Shown here in pieces: positions 29,119-39,943 of a stretch of DNA of 64,000 nt. Position 1 is the first letter of the stretch. Every line of letters begins with the position of its first letter. The position numbers were made by a program, and so were the translations under genes. The notes beneath the pieces were generated by a model, which did not search any database, was not told where the DNA came from, and saw only the letters and a program-made list of their open reading frames with translations. The stretch comes from Sphaerotilus montanus (GTDB lineage Bacteria > Pseudomonadota > Gammaproteobacteria > Burkholderiales > Burkholderiaceae_C): contig NZ_JACCFH010000001.1 of assembly GCF_013410775.1 (NCBI RefSeq), positions 1,426,001-1,490,000 on the forward strand. Reading direction: 5' to 3'.

Positions 29119-29367
29119 ATGACGACCATCGTGTTCGAGCACGTCCCGGTGAGCGAATTACCCCATGCGTGGCGCCACCAGCTGGCAGAGCGGGCCGCAC
29201 TGCCGCACGGTCCAGTGACCATCCGCATCGAATCCCCGGACCCGGCACCAGCCGCCCGGCGGTTCGACTTGCTGGACGGCAGCCCGGACCTGGCCGATGT
29301 ATCGGGCTATCTGCGCAGCATCCGCACACCGCAGTACGACTTCACCCCCTCCGGCGACGGCGACTGA
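29119..29367 (+). CDS. Small acidic protein, antitoxin-like, no toxin partner seen
   Basis: 82 residues behind a good ribosome site (AAGGAG, 7 bases before ATG). MTTIVFEHVPVSELPHAW, then VTIRIESPDPAPAARRF and a short acidic tail. Its start pattern and length recall small antitoxin-type proteins that precede RelE/ParE toxins, where an early strand is followed by VTVRIE. No toxin-sized gene follows on this strand: the next gene is convergent. Function is unknown; it may be an orphan antitoxin or a small regulator. Confidence 0.6.
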   Translation: MTTIVFEHVPVSELPHAWRHQLAERAALPHGPVTIRIESPDPAPAARRFDLLDGSPDLADVSGYLRSIRTPQYDFTPSGDGD

Positions 29368-29389
29368 CGCCCGCAGGCGCTCTGTCCGG

Positions 29390-30010
29390 TCAACGCCGCA
29401 ACAGCCCGATCGCCAGCTCCCGCCACCCGCGCGGGTGTGGCACCGCCTCATACGGCGGCGCCGGCCATTGCCAGCGGTCCGCCGGCAGCAGCGCCCGCAG
29501 CAGGTTGATGTCGAGGTGGTACGGCGGCCCCTCGATGCGACCGATGGCCGATCCAGGCCGCAGCACCTGCATGCCCATCAGGCACAGCCGCCCGCCAGGC
29601 CGCAGCCAGCGGTGCAGCTGTGCGGCGTAGTCGGCCCAGTGGTCCGGGTGGATCGCGCACCAGCAGGTCTGCTCGAACACCGCGTCCAGCGGCTCGGCAG
29701 GCTGCCACTGCAGGACATCCGCCTGCACCAGGGCGCAGGCACCAGCGCCCAGCCCTGCGTCGTGCAGACGCTGTGCGGTCCGCGCGACCGCAGCCGGGGC
29801 ATAGTCGATCGCGGTGACCCTGCAGCCGGCCTGCACCAGCGCCAGCACCTCGTGCCCGCTGCCACAGCCGGGCACGGCCACCCGCTGACCCGCCGCGAGC
29901 GTGCCGTCCGCCAGCCACGGCGCGAGCTGCGGGCTGACGGCGCCGCGGTCCCAGGGGATGTCATCCGCCTCGAACCGCTGCTGCCAGAAATCGACGCCTG
30001 GGCCGGCCAT
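29390..30010 (-). CDS. TPMT-family class I SAM-dependent methyltransferase
   Basis: 206 residues. WQQRFEADDIPWDRGAVSPQL at the N-terminus and the SAM site VAVPGCGSGHEVLALVQAG, with the motif QADVLQWQP and EQTCWCAIHPDHWADYA, match the thiopurine methyltransferase-like family. Such bacterial enzymes methylate thiols, selenium or tellurium compounds, or unknown small molecules. It follows the small monooxygenase gene after 10 bases, so the two are probably co-transcribed. Confidence 0.88.
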   Translation of the reverse strand: MAGPGVDFWQQRFEADDIPWDRGAVSPQLAPWLADGTLAAGQRVAVPGCGSGHEVLALVQAGCRVTAIDYAPAAVARTAQRLHDAGLGAGACALVQADVLQWQPAEPLDAVFEQTCWCAIHPDHWADYAAQLHRWLRPGGRLCLMGMQVLRPGSAIGRIEGPPYHLDINLLRALLPADRWQWPAPPYEAVPHPRGWRELAIGLLRR

Positions 30011-30020
30011 GGCGGGCCTC

Positions 30021-30332
30021 TCAGCGCGGCTCGGCCGACTTGGCCAGCAGCGTGAAATGCTCGACCTGCGGCGGTTGCGCGAAGAACGGCCCGACGATGG
30101 CGCGCCACTCGGCGAAGGCGGGCGACTCGCGGAAATCGACCGTGTGGTTCTCCAGCGTCTCCCACCAGATCATCAGCAGGTAGCGCTCGGGCGACTCGAC
30201 CCCCTTGTTGACCTTGTAGCCGAAGAAGCCCTTGGCCTGGCTGATGACGGTTTCCACGCCGCGCTGGATGGCGGCGTCGAAGTCGGCCTGGCGGCCGGGC
30301 TGGATGCGGATGTCGGCAAGTTCGAGGATCAC
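30021..30332 (-). CDS. Antibiotic biosynthesis monooxygenase (ABM) domain protein
   Basis: 103 residues with a GTG start at 30332 preceded by CCGGAGA. Ferredoxin-like ABM fold: IRIQPGRQADFDAAIQRGVE, GFFGYKVNKGVESPERYLLMIWWETLENH, DFRESPAFAEWR. ABM proteins may oxidise quinol-like compounds, degrade heme, or serve without known activity. No heme-ligand motif is obvious. Upstream partner of the TPMT-like gene in a two-gene unit. Confidence 0.82.
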   Translation of the reverse strand: MILELADIRIQPGRQADFDAAIQRGVETVISQAKGFFGYKVNKGVESPERYLLMIWWETLENHTVDFRESPAFAEWRAIVGPFFAQPPQVEHFTLLAKSAEPR

Positions 30333-30467
30333 GGGACAGTCTCCGGAAAAACGGTGCCCGCATCGTAGCCGCAGCGGCCGCCGAGGGGTGTCACCACCCA
30401 GTCCGGGGCCCGCCGACCGGCAGTCCCGGGATGGTGGCGCGGCGTGGCGAATTTCACACTCGCCGAC

Positions 30468-31136
30468 ATGCACACGTCGCCCGTCCTCGCCATCTGGTTC
30501 CTGCTGTGCCTGCTGGTCGGCGGGTCGGGCGCGGCCCGGGCTGCACCGGGCGCCGAGGCGACGGACTGGGAGGTGGTCGCCGCCGACCTGCTCCGCCAGC
30601 CCGGGTTCAAGGCCCTGCCGATCCGGATCGCGGCCAGCACCGGCCACGCACCGGCGGAGATGGAGGTCGGTGGCGGGCGCTGCGTGCTGCACCTGCGCAC
30701 CCGCGGCAATCCGGTCGCCGACGTGCTGCTGCGCCAGGCCGCCGCGGACGATCGCCTGGTGTGGATGCAGGCCATCCTCGTCCACGAGATCGCGCACTGC
30801 TGGCGCTGGCAGGGCCAGGACGCCGCGCTGCAGCAGTTCGCGGCGCTGATCGGCACCGCCGGCCGCGACAGCCGCCGGCTCGACGAGGTCCACCAGCGCA
30901 TGCGCGACGAGGAAACCTTCGCCGACGTGGCCGCGCTGGCCTGGGTGGCGCAGGCCGCGCCGGAGCAGTTCGAGGCCATGCTCGGCGCCTTCGGGCGGCT
31001 GCGTGGCAACTTCACCCTGTCCGCGGGTGCGCACGACACCCGTGCCGCGCTGGACCGGGTGCGGCGCGAGGGCTTCGCGCCCGGACAGGCGCCCTTCGAC
31101 GCCGCCCGTGCGCTGCTCGCAGACACCGGCCGGTGA
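30468..31136 (+). CDS. Secreted HExxH putative metalloprotease
   Basis: 222 residues from ATG 30468, giving a signal peptide (SPVLAIWFLLCLLVGGSGAARA, cleavage near residue 25). The zinc-type motif HEIAH (residues 106-110) lies in QAILVHEIAHCWRW, and a possible third ligand acid is in RDEETFADVAALAW. No known peptidase family is recognised with confidence. A GTG at 30444 could add eight residues. Runs into yaeQ after 28 bases, possibly co-transcribed. Confidence 0.65.
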   Translation: MHTSPVLAIWFLLCLLVGGSGAARAAPGAEATDWEVVAADLLRQPGFKALPIRIAASTGHAPAEMEVGGGRCVLHLRTRGNPVADVLLRQAAADDRLVWMQAILVHEIAHCWRWQGQDAALQQFAALIGTAGRDSRRLDEVHQRMRDEETFADVAALAWVAQAAPEQFEAMLGAFGRLRGNFTLSAGAHDTRAALDRVRREGFAPGQAPFDAARALLADTGR

Positions 31137-31164
31137 GTCCGGGGCGCTCACCTAGAATCCTTCG

Positions 31165-31716
31165 ATGGCCATCCGCTCCACCGTTCACAAAGCCGAGCTG
31201 TCGATCGCCGACATCGACCGCTACTACTACGCCGACCACGCCCTCACGCTGGCCCGGCATCCTTCCGAAACCGAAGAACGCCTGATGGTGCGCCTCGTCG
31301 CCTTCGCGATGCACGCACACGAGCGGCTGTTGCCGGCCGGCGGGCTCTCCACCGAGGACGAACCGGACTTCTGGCGCTGCGACGACACCGGCTCCATCCA
31401 GCAGTGGATCGAGGTCGGCCTGCCCGACGAGCGGATGCTGCGCAAGGCCAGCGGGCGCTCGGACGAGGTGGTGCTCATCACCTACGGTGGGCGCAAGGCC
31501 GAGGTCTGGCGCAGCGAAAACGCCTCGGCGCTGGCCAAGTTGCGCAAGCTCACGATGTGGTTCATCACCGAGGCCGATTGCGAGGCGCTGCAGACGCTGG
31601 TCGAGCGCACGATGCGCATCGGCGTGACGATCCAGGACGGGCACCTGCTGTTCGCGGGGGAGAAGAACAGCGTCGAGGTGACGCCGGTGCTGTGGCAGGG
31701 CGACAAGGCGGCGTGA
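31165..31716 (+). CDS. yaeQ: YaeQ family protein
   Basis: 183 residues, MAIRSTVHKAELSIADIDRY and HPSETEERLMVRLVAFA are characteristic. YaeQ has a PD-(D/E)xK nuclease-like fold in known structures, but its activity is unproven. Conserved parts EDEPDFWRCDDTGSIQQWIEVG fit that fold. Precedes prfC by 90 bases on the same strand. Confidence 0.92.
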   Translation: MAIRSTVHKAELSIADIDRYYYADHALTLARHPSETEERLMVRLVAFAMHAHERLLPAGGLSTEDEPDFWRCDDTGSIQQWIEVGLPDERMLRKASGRSDEVVLITYGGRKAEVWRSENASALAKLRKLTMWFITEADCEALQTLVERTMRIGVTIQDGHLLFAGEKNSVEVTPVLWQGDKAA

Positions 31717-31806
31717 TGCCCTACGGTGGCGCCCGCAGCGCCACAAGCGACAATGCCCCCTTCGCGCGTCACCCCCTGACGCCGCCGCTCTTGCCCACCG
31801 CCCACC

Positions 31807-33420
<1,614 letters not shown>

Positions 33421-33438
33421 ACCGCGCCGGGCGGGCGT

Positions 33439-34143
33439 TCAGGATCGAGGCAGCAACACCTTCGCCGCTTCGATCCGCAGCGCCATCTCCACCCGCCCGT
33501 CGTTCATCACCTGCAGCAGGAACTGCCGCGGATCGGTGAAGCTGGTGGCCGACACTGACGCGGTAGCAGAAGCAGGAACAGCCGGAGCCACCGGCAAGGC
33601 CGCCCGGTACTCCGCCGCGCGGATGCTCGACAGGCGCGCCAGCAGCTCCGCCTGGCCCTCCGGGCTGGGCCGGACATCAAGCCACGGCGTGTCGGCGAAC
33701 ACCGGCGCCAGATCCGGCGCGACGTAGGCGGACCAGACCTCGCCATCGGCCTGCAGCGCCGGGACCGGCGGCGCCAGTTCCACGCCATCGGCCGAGGGCA
33801 GCAGCGCGACGCGGTGTGGCGGAATGTCGGTCAGATAGCGGGTGCGCAGCTGCGCCAGCAGCGCGTGCGCCTCGGCGGCCGACACCGGCTCGGCCAGCGA
33901 GAACCAGAGCTGGCAGGCGTCCGTGCCCGACACCGCGATGCCAGGCGCCGGCCAGCCGAGATCGGTCTGCACGCCCTGCCACACCCGCCCGAGCACCGAC
34001 CAGTCGGCCGGCCGCGCCAGCGACAGCACCAGCGCACGCACACGGCCCTCGGCGTCGATCAGGCCGGGGTCGCCCGACGCCGGATCCGCCGCCGGCCCGC
34101 AGCGGTAGAGCCGGTTCCATTCGGATTGCAGCCGCGTCGCCAT
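33439..34143 (-). CDS. Hypothetical protein
   Basis: 234 residues, not recognised. It starts MATRLQSEWNRLYRC and contains DLGWPAPGIAVSGTDACQLW, then an Ala/Val/Ser-rich linker before the final DPRQFLLQVMNDGRVEMALR and EAAKVLLP. That tail resembles a C-terminal motif seen in phage small terminase subunits and related small proteins. The middle segment faintly recalls primase-polymerase proteins but no catalytic acids could be assigned. Its ATG overlaps the aldo/keto reductase stop (TGATG), so it is translated from the same message. Confidence 0.7.
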   Translation of the reverse strand: MATRLQSEWNRLYRCGPAADPASGDPGLIDAEGRVRALVLSLARPADWSVLGRVWQGVQTDLGWPAPGIAVSGTDACQLWFSLAEPVSAAEAHALLAQLRTRYLTDIPPHRVALLPSADGVELAPPVPALQADGEVWSAYVAPDLAPVFADTPWLDVRPSPEGQAELLARLSSIRAAEYRAALPVAPAVPASATASVSATSFTDPRQFLLQVMNDGRVEMALRIEAAKVLLPRS

Positions 34144-35042
34144 CAGGCCACCTCGGCACCTTCTCCGGCGCTCCAGAGTTCGTGCCAGGTCTGCGCGTCC
34201 ATCACCAGTCCGAGCGCGGCCAGCGCCTCGTCCAGCGCGGCGATGCGCTGGCTGCCGACGAGCGGCTGCGGCCGGCTCGGGTGGCGCATCAGCCAGGCGT
34301 AGGCGACCGTGGCCGGCGAAACACCGTGGCGGCGGCCGATGTCTTCCAGCGCGGCACGCACGCGCAGCGCATCCGGCGCCGTGCCGGTGAACAGCCGCCC
34401 GCCCGCCAGCGGCGACCAGACCATCGGGCGCAGGTTCAGGCCGAGCAACTGGTCGAGCGTGCCGTCGTGCAGCGGCGCGCGGTGCAGCGGGTGCAGCTCG
34501 ATCTGGTTGGTCACCAGCGGCACCGACTGGTGCAGCAGGGCGAACTGCGACGGCGTGAAGTTCGAGACCCCGAAGGCCCGCACCTTGCCCGCCGCGTGCA
34601 GCCGCGTGAAGGTCTCGGCGACTTCGAACGGGTTCATCAGCGGGTCCGGCCGGTGGATCAGCAGCAGGTCGAGCCGGTCGGTGTGCAGGGCGCGCAGGCT
34701 GTTCTCCACGCTGGCGACCAGGTGCTCGCCGGAGGTGTCGTACGACTTGAGCCGGTGCTCGGGCCGCGCCGGGTGCAGCAGCTGGATGCCGCACTTGCTG
34801 ACGAGCTGCATCCGGTGGCGCAGGTGCGGGGCCAGCGCCAGCGCCTCGCCGAACAGGGCTTCGACGGTGTAGCCGCCGTAGATGTCAGCGTGGTCGAAGG
34901 TGGTCACGCCGCGGTCCAGGCACTGCTCGATCCAGCGCAGGCGCTCCATCGGCGTCCAGCCCCAGTCGGCCATGCGCCAGCAGCCGGCGATGACCGGGGA
35001 CAGTGCGGGTCGGTCCAGTTGAATTCGGGTGCTCAGCGGCAT
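34143..35042 (-). CDS. Aldo/keto reductase
   Basis: 299-residue NAD(P)H-dependent oxidoreductase with a TIM barrel. Catalytic Asp and Tyr are in TTFDHADIYGGYTVEALFG, Lys in MQLVSKCGIQL, and His in DLLLIHRPDPLMNP; the cofactor segments SNFTPSQFALL and WSPLAGGRLF, and GSQRIAALDEAL follow. It resembles the YdhF group. Start ATG 35042 (MPLSTRIQLDRPALSPVIAG) preferred over 35072. Confidence 0.92.
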   Translation of the reverse strand: MPLSTRIQLDRPALSPVIAGCWRMADWGWTPMERLRWIEQCLDRGVTTFDHADIYGGYTVEALFGEALALAPHLRHRMQLVSKCGIQLLHPARPEHRLKSYDTSGEHLVASVENSLRALHTDRLDLLLIHRPDPLMNPFEVAETFTRLHAAGKVRAFGVSNFTPSQFALLHQSVPLVTNQIELHPLHRAPLHDGTLDQLLGLNLRPMVWSPLAGGRLFTGTAPDALRVRAALEDIGRRHGVSPATVAYAWLMRHPSRPQPLVGSQRIAALDEALAALGLVMDAQTWHELWSAGEGAEVA

Positions 35043-35073
35043 GGCAGTCTCGTGTCGAAAGCGCATCAACAAT

Positions 35074-35098
35074 GAAAAATGGCGCCCGAAGACGCCAT
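35074..35098 (-). terminator. Terminator of ychF
   Basis: Minus strand ATGGCGTC, loop TTCG, GGCGCCAT (one G-U pair) then TTTTT. About 23 bases after the ychF stop. Confidence 0.85.
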
Positions 35099-35120
35099 CC
35101 GTGGGTCGTCCGCGGGCAGA

Positions 35121-36212
<1,092 letters not shown>

Positions 36213-36400
36213 GAAAATTCCTTTTGAAGACAGGCCGATTGTATTGATCGGCGAGACCGCCTCTTGTGCGACCCGGCGCTGGTCGTGCACCGCCAGACAC
36301 CGGGGCATTCATCACTTGAAACACATGAACGAATATAGATCAATGTGACCCTCGGGAAATCCGACAGAATTTTCAGATCGGGAATCAACAGGAACCAAGC

Positions 36401-39400
36401 ATGAGCACGACTTACTCGACGGTGACCAGCCGCACGAACGGCACGACGGGCACCGGTCTGGACCAGCTGGTGGATGCGATCCACGCCGACAACAGCCTCG
36501 CGGGCAACAACAGCGCGGCCGAGATCACCGGCGGGGCGTCGGCGGCCGACCAGCTCAACCGGATCATCGTCGAGGCAGCACTGGCCACCGGCGCCGCGGC
36601 GGACCGCGTCTTCACCGCCGCCGAGGTCGTTGCGATGAACGCCTGGATCCGCGCCAACCGCCTGGTGCAGTGGACGGCGTTGCATGGCGACGACGAGACG
36701 GCCGAGGAAACCGGTTATCACCAGGTGCAGAACGACGGTGCCGACACCAATTACCGCGGGCAGAACCTGCTCAACACGGTGATCGACGGTGTCTACCACA
36801 TGGGGTTCGAGATCCAGAACGGCGCTTTCCTCAACGAGGATGGCAACGCCAACGCCACGGTCGAGCAGGTGGCGGGCTGGCTGACGCAGTTCTGGCAGGA
36901 CCGCGCCACCACCGGCACCGGGCTGGACCGGGCCGTGGCGCTGATCCAGGCCGACGCGGGGCTGGCAGCCGGCACGACACAGGCCGACATCGCCGGTGGG
37001 CAGGACGCCGCCAACGGGCTGAACCAGCTGATCGCGCAGGGCCTGGCCGCCACCAATGCCGCCGCGGACGGCTCGATCAGCGTGGCCGACGTGACGGCCC
37101 TCAACGCCTGGGTCCGCGCGGACGCGACCCGGCTGGCGCAGTTCACCGCGCTGCATGGCGACGATGAGAACGGCGAGGAAACCGGCTACCACCTGGTCCA
37201 GAACGACGGCGCCAACACCCAGTATTTCGGCAAGAACCTGGTCAACACGGTGCTGGACGGGATCTACCACATCGGCTTCCAGATCCAGGGCGCCAACCTG
37301 CTCAACGAGGATGGCAACACCAACGCGGCGCTCACCGACGTGGCTTCGTGGCTGAACTATTTCTACATCGACCAGTCGAGCACCGGCACCGGACTGGACC
37401 GCATCGTCGACGCGATCAAGACCGACGCGGGACTGGCGCGCAACACGACCGCCGCCGACATCAACGCCGGGGCGGGCTACGCCAACTCGTTCAACCAGTT
37501 GATCGTGCAGGCCATCACCGCCACCAACGCGATGGGCGACGGCTGGATCACGTCGGAGGACCTGCGCGCCATGAACACCTGGGTGCGCAGCGACGCGACA
37601 CGCCTGGCGCAGTTCACGGCCCTGCACGGTGACGACGAGAACGGCGAAGAGACCGGCTACCACCTGGTCCAGAACGACGGCGCCAACACGAATTACTTCG
37701 GCAAGAACCTGGTCAACACGGTCGCCGACGGCCTCTACCACTTCGGGTTCCAGATCCAGGGCAACAACTTCCTCAACGAGGACGGCAATGCCAACGCCGC
37801 GCTCTCCGACGTGGGCAACTGGCTGAACTACTTCTACAAGGGCGCCACCTGGGTCAACGGCAACGACACCGCTGAAACCCTCACCGGCAGCGCCGCGGCC
37901 GAGGAAATCGTCGCCCGCGGCGGCAACGACGTGGTGGACGGTGGCACCGGCAACGACCTGATCTGGGGCGGCGGCGGCAACGACACCCTCCTGGGCGGTG
38001 CAGGCGACGACCTGGTCTACGCAGGCTCGGGCGACGACCGCCTGGACGGCGGCCAAGGCAACGACACCTACCGCGTCACCGGCACGCAGGCCGAAGGCTG
38101 GGCCAGCTTCGAGGGCTACGACACCTATGTCGACAGCGCCGGCACCGACACGGTCCAGGCCTACGGCAACAACGTGGACATCGGCGTGGTCGGCTGGACC
38201 GGCACCGGCGTGGAAACCATCGACGGCACGCGCGCCACGGGCACCGTGACCGTGATCGACAACAGCAGCGCCAACCTGCTCGATTTCCGCACCACCACGC
38301 TGGTGGGTGGCAATGTCCGCATCGACGGCAACGCGGGCAACGACACGCTCTACGGCTCGGCTGGCCACGACACGCTCATCAGCGGCATCGGCAACGACGT
38401 CATCGACGGCGGCGCCGGCAACGACACCTACCGCGTCACCGGCAACCAGGCCGGCGGCTGGGCCAGCTTCCACGGCTACGACGCCTACAGCGACACGGGC
38501 ACCAGCAACAGCAGCGCCGACCGGCTCCAGGCCATCGGCACGGGCGACGTGGACATCGGCGTGACCGGCTGGGGCGCGACCGGCATCGAGGTCATCGACG
38601 GCAGCGGAGCGACCGGCACGACGCGCCTGGTCGGTGACGGCAGCGCCAACGTCCTGAACTTCAGCGCCACCACCTTCGTCGGCAGCCACTTCCTGTTCAA
38701 CGGTGGTGCCGGCAACGACACCATCACCGGCACCGCCGGCAGCGACGTCATCATGGGCGACATCGGCGATGACAAGGTCGATGGCGGCAACGGCGCCGAC
38801 ACCTACCGCATCACCGGCAACCAGGCTGGTGGCTGGGCCAGCTTCCACAGTTACGACACCTACGCCGACACCGGCACCTCGGGCGTCGACACGCTGCAGG
38901 CGGTCGGCACCGGCGACGTGGACATCGGCATGGACGGCTGGAGCGCGGCCAATGGCATCGAGGTCATCGACGGCAGTGGCGCAGCGGGCCTCACCCGCCT
39001 GATCGGCAACGGCAGTGCCAACGTCCTGAACTTCAGCGCCACCACCTTCGTCGGCAGCCACTTCCTCTTCAACGGCGGCGCCGGCAACGACACCATCACC
39101 GGCACCGCTGGCAGCGACGTCATCATGGGCGACATCGGCGATGACAAGGTCGATGGCGGCAACGGCGCCGACACCTACCGCATCACCGGCAACCAGGCTG
39201 GCGGCTGGGCCAGCTTCCACAGCTACGACACCTACGCCGACACCGGCACCTCGGGTATCGACACGCTGCAAGCCGTCGGCACGGGCAACGTGGACATCGG
39301 GCTGGAGGGCTGGAGTGCAGCCAACGGCGTCGAGGTGATCGACCTGCGCAGCGTGGTGGGCACCGCGCGCATCCTCGGCAGCGGCAACGCCAACCTGCTC

Positions 39401-39922
39401 GACTTCCGCGCCACCACGCTGCTGCAGAACACCAGCGGCCTGCTGGTCGATGGCAGCTGGGGCAACGACACGGTCCATGGCAGCGCGGGCGCCGACACCC
39501 TGATCGGCAGCTACGGCAACGACTCGGTCGATGGTGGCCTGGGCAATGACAGCTACGTGGTCGGCCGCGGCCTGGGCTCGGACCGCCTCAACGACACCGA
39601 CGCCACCGCCGGCAACACCGACACGCTGACCTTCACCGGCGGCGTGACCGCGGACCAGCTCTGGTTCCGCCACGTCGGCAACGACCTGGAGGTGCGCATC
39701 GTCGGCACCTACGAGACCACGACCATCGCCAACTGGTACAGCGGCAGTGCCCAGCACATCGAGCAGATCAGGACCAGCGATGGCAAGACGCTGCGGGACA
39801 CCCAGGTGGACAGTCTGGTCAGCGCGATGGCCGGTTTTGCCGTGCCGGCCGCCGGCCAGTCGACGCTGAATCCGACGTACCAGGCGGTGCTGCTGCCGTT
39901 GATCAGCAGCAGCTGGACCTGA
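36401..39922 (+). CDS. RTX calcium-binding protein with three N-terminal ~155-residue modules
   Basis: 1173 residues, no signal peptide, strongly rich in Asp, Gly and Asn: a probable type I secretion substrate. Residues ~16-480 are three copies of a ~155-residue module, each with TGTGLD at the start, an EF-hand/dockerin-like stretch (DGSISVADVTALNAWV), ALHGDDENGEETGYHLVQND and a second acidic site (LNEDGNTNAALTDVASWLN). Residues ~485-1080 carry RTX nonapeptides (GGxGxDxLx) set in four ~124-residue repeats with NDTYRVTGNQAGGWASF. The end (TADQLWFRHVGNDLEVRI, ANWYSGSAQHIEQI) is the C-terminal domain common in RTX exports. No enzyme domain is recognised. Weak AGGAA site before ATG 36401. No secretion genes are adjacent. 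Confidence 0.9.
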   Translation: MSTTYSTVTSRTNGTTGTGLDQLVDAIHADNSLAGNNSAAEITGGASAADQLNRIIVEAALATGAAADRVFTAAEVVAMNAWIRANRLVQWTALHGDDETAEETGYHQVQNDGADTNYRGQNLLNTVIDGVYHMGFEIQNGAFLNEDGNANATVEQVAGWLTQFWQDRATTGTGLDRAVALIQADAGLAAGTTQADIAGGQDAANGLNQLIAQGLAATNAAADGSISVADVTALNAWVRADATRLAQFTALHGDDENGEETGYHLVQNDGANTQYFGKNLVNTVLDGIYHIGFQIQGANLLNEDGNTNAALTDVASWLNYFYIDQSSTGTGLDRIVDAIKTDAGLARNTTAADINAGAGYANSFNQLIVQAITATNAMGDGWITSEDLRAMNTWVRSDATRLAQFTALHGDDENGEETGYHLVQNDGANTNYFGKNLVNTVADGLYHFGFQIQGNNFLNEDGNANAALSDVGNWLNYFYKGATWVNGNDTAETLTGSAAAEEIVARGGNDVVDGGTGNDLIWGGGGNDTLLGGAGDDLVYAGSGDDRLDGGQGNDTYRVTGTQAEGWASFEGYDTYVDSAGTDTVQAYGNNVDIGVVGWTGTGVETIDGTRATGTVTVIDNSSANLLDFRTTTLVGGNVRIDGNAGNDTLYGSAGHDTLISGIGNDVIDGGAGNDTYRVTGNQAGGWASFHGYDAYSDTGTSNSSADRLQAIGTGDVDIGVTGWGATGIEVIDGSGATGTTRLVGDGSANVLNFSATTFVGSHFLFNGGAGNDTITGTAGSDVIMGDIGDDKVDGGNGADTYRITGNQAGGWASFHSYDTYADTGTSGVDTLQAVGTGDVDIGMDGWSAANGIEVIDGSGAAGLTRLIGNGSANVLNFSATTFVGSHFLFNGGAGNDTITGTAGSDVIMGDIGDDKVDGGNGADTYRITGNQAGGWASFHSYDTYADTGTSGIDTLQAVGTGNVDIGLEGWSAANGVEVIDLRSVVGTARILGSGNANLLDFRATTLLQNTSGLLVDGSWGNDTVHGSAGADTLIGSYGNDSVDGGLGNDSYVVGRGLGSDRLNDTDATAGNTDTLTFTGGVTADQLWFRHVGNDLEVRIVGTYETTTIANWYSGSAQHIEQIRTSDGKTLRDTQVDSLVSAMAGFAVPAAGQSTLNPTYQAVLLPLISSSWT
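36446..37840 (+). repeat. Three tandem copies of a ~465-bp module inside the RTX gene
   Basis: Units begin near 36446, 36911 and 37381. Copies 2 and 3 are close at DNA level (GAGAACGGCGA, CACCTGGTCCAGAACGACGG shared), copy 1 more diverged, implying stepwise duplication. Confidence 0.8.
38641..39384 (+). repeat. Near-identical 372-bp tandem repeat inside the RTX gene
   Basis: Unit 1 (38641-39012) and unit 2 (39013-39384) encode the same 124-residue RTX block; the first ~300 bases are almost identical including silent positions, after which the second copy drifts. Points to recent duplication or gene conversion. Confidence 0.85.
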
Positions 39923-39943
39923 CCGGCCGAGGGGACAGCGGCC

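Noticed and set aside
26919-29228. 769-codon minus-strand frame opposite pckG
   Set aside because: PckG on the plus strand has full family motifs; the antisense frame is His/Arg/Val-rich with no domain.
30021-31151. 376-codon minus-strand frame including the ABM gene
   Set aside because: Only the last 103 codons match the ABM family and have a ribosome site at the GTG; the upstream part is antisense to the HExxH gene.
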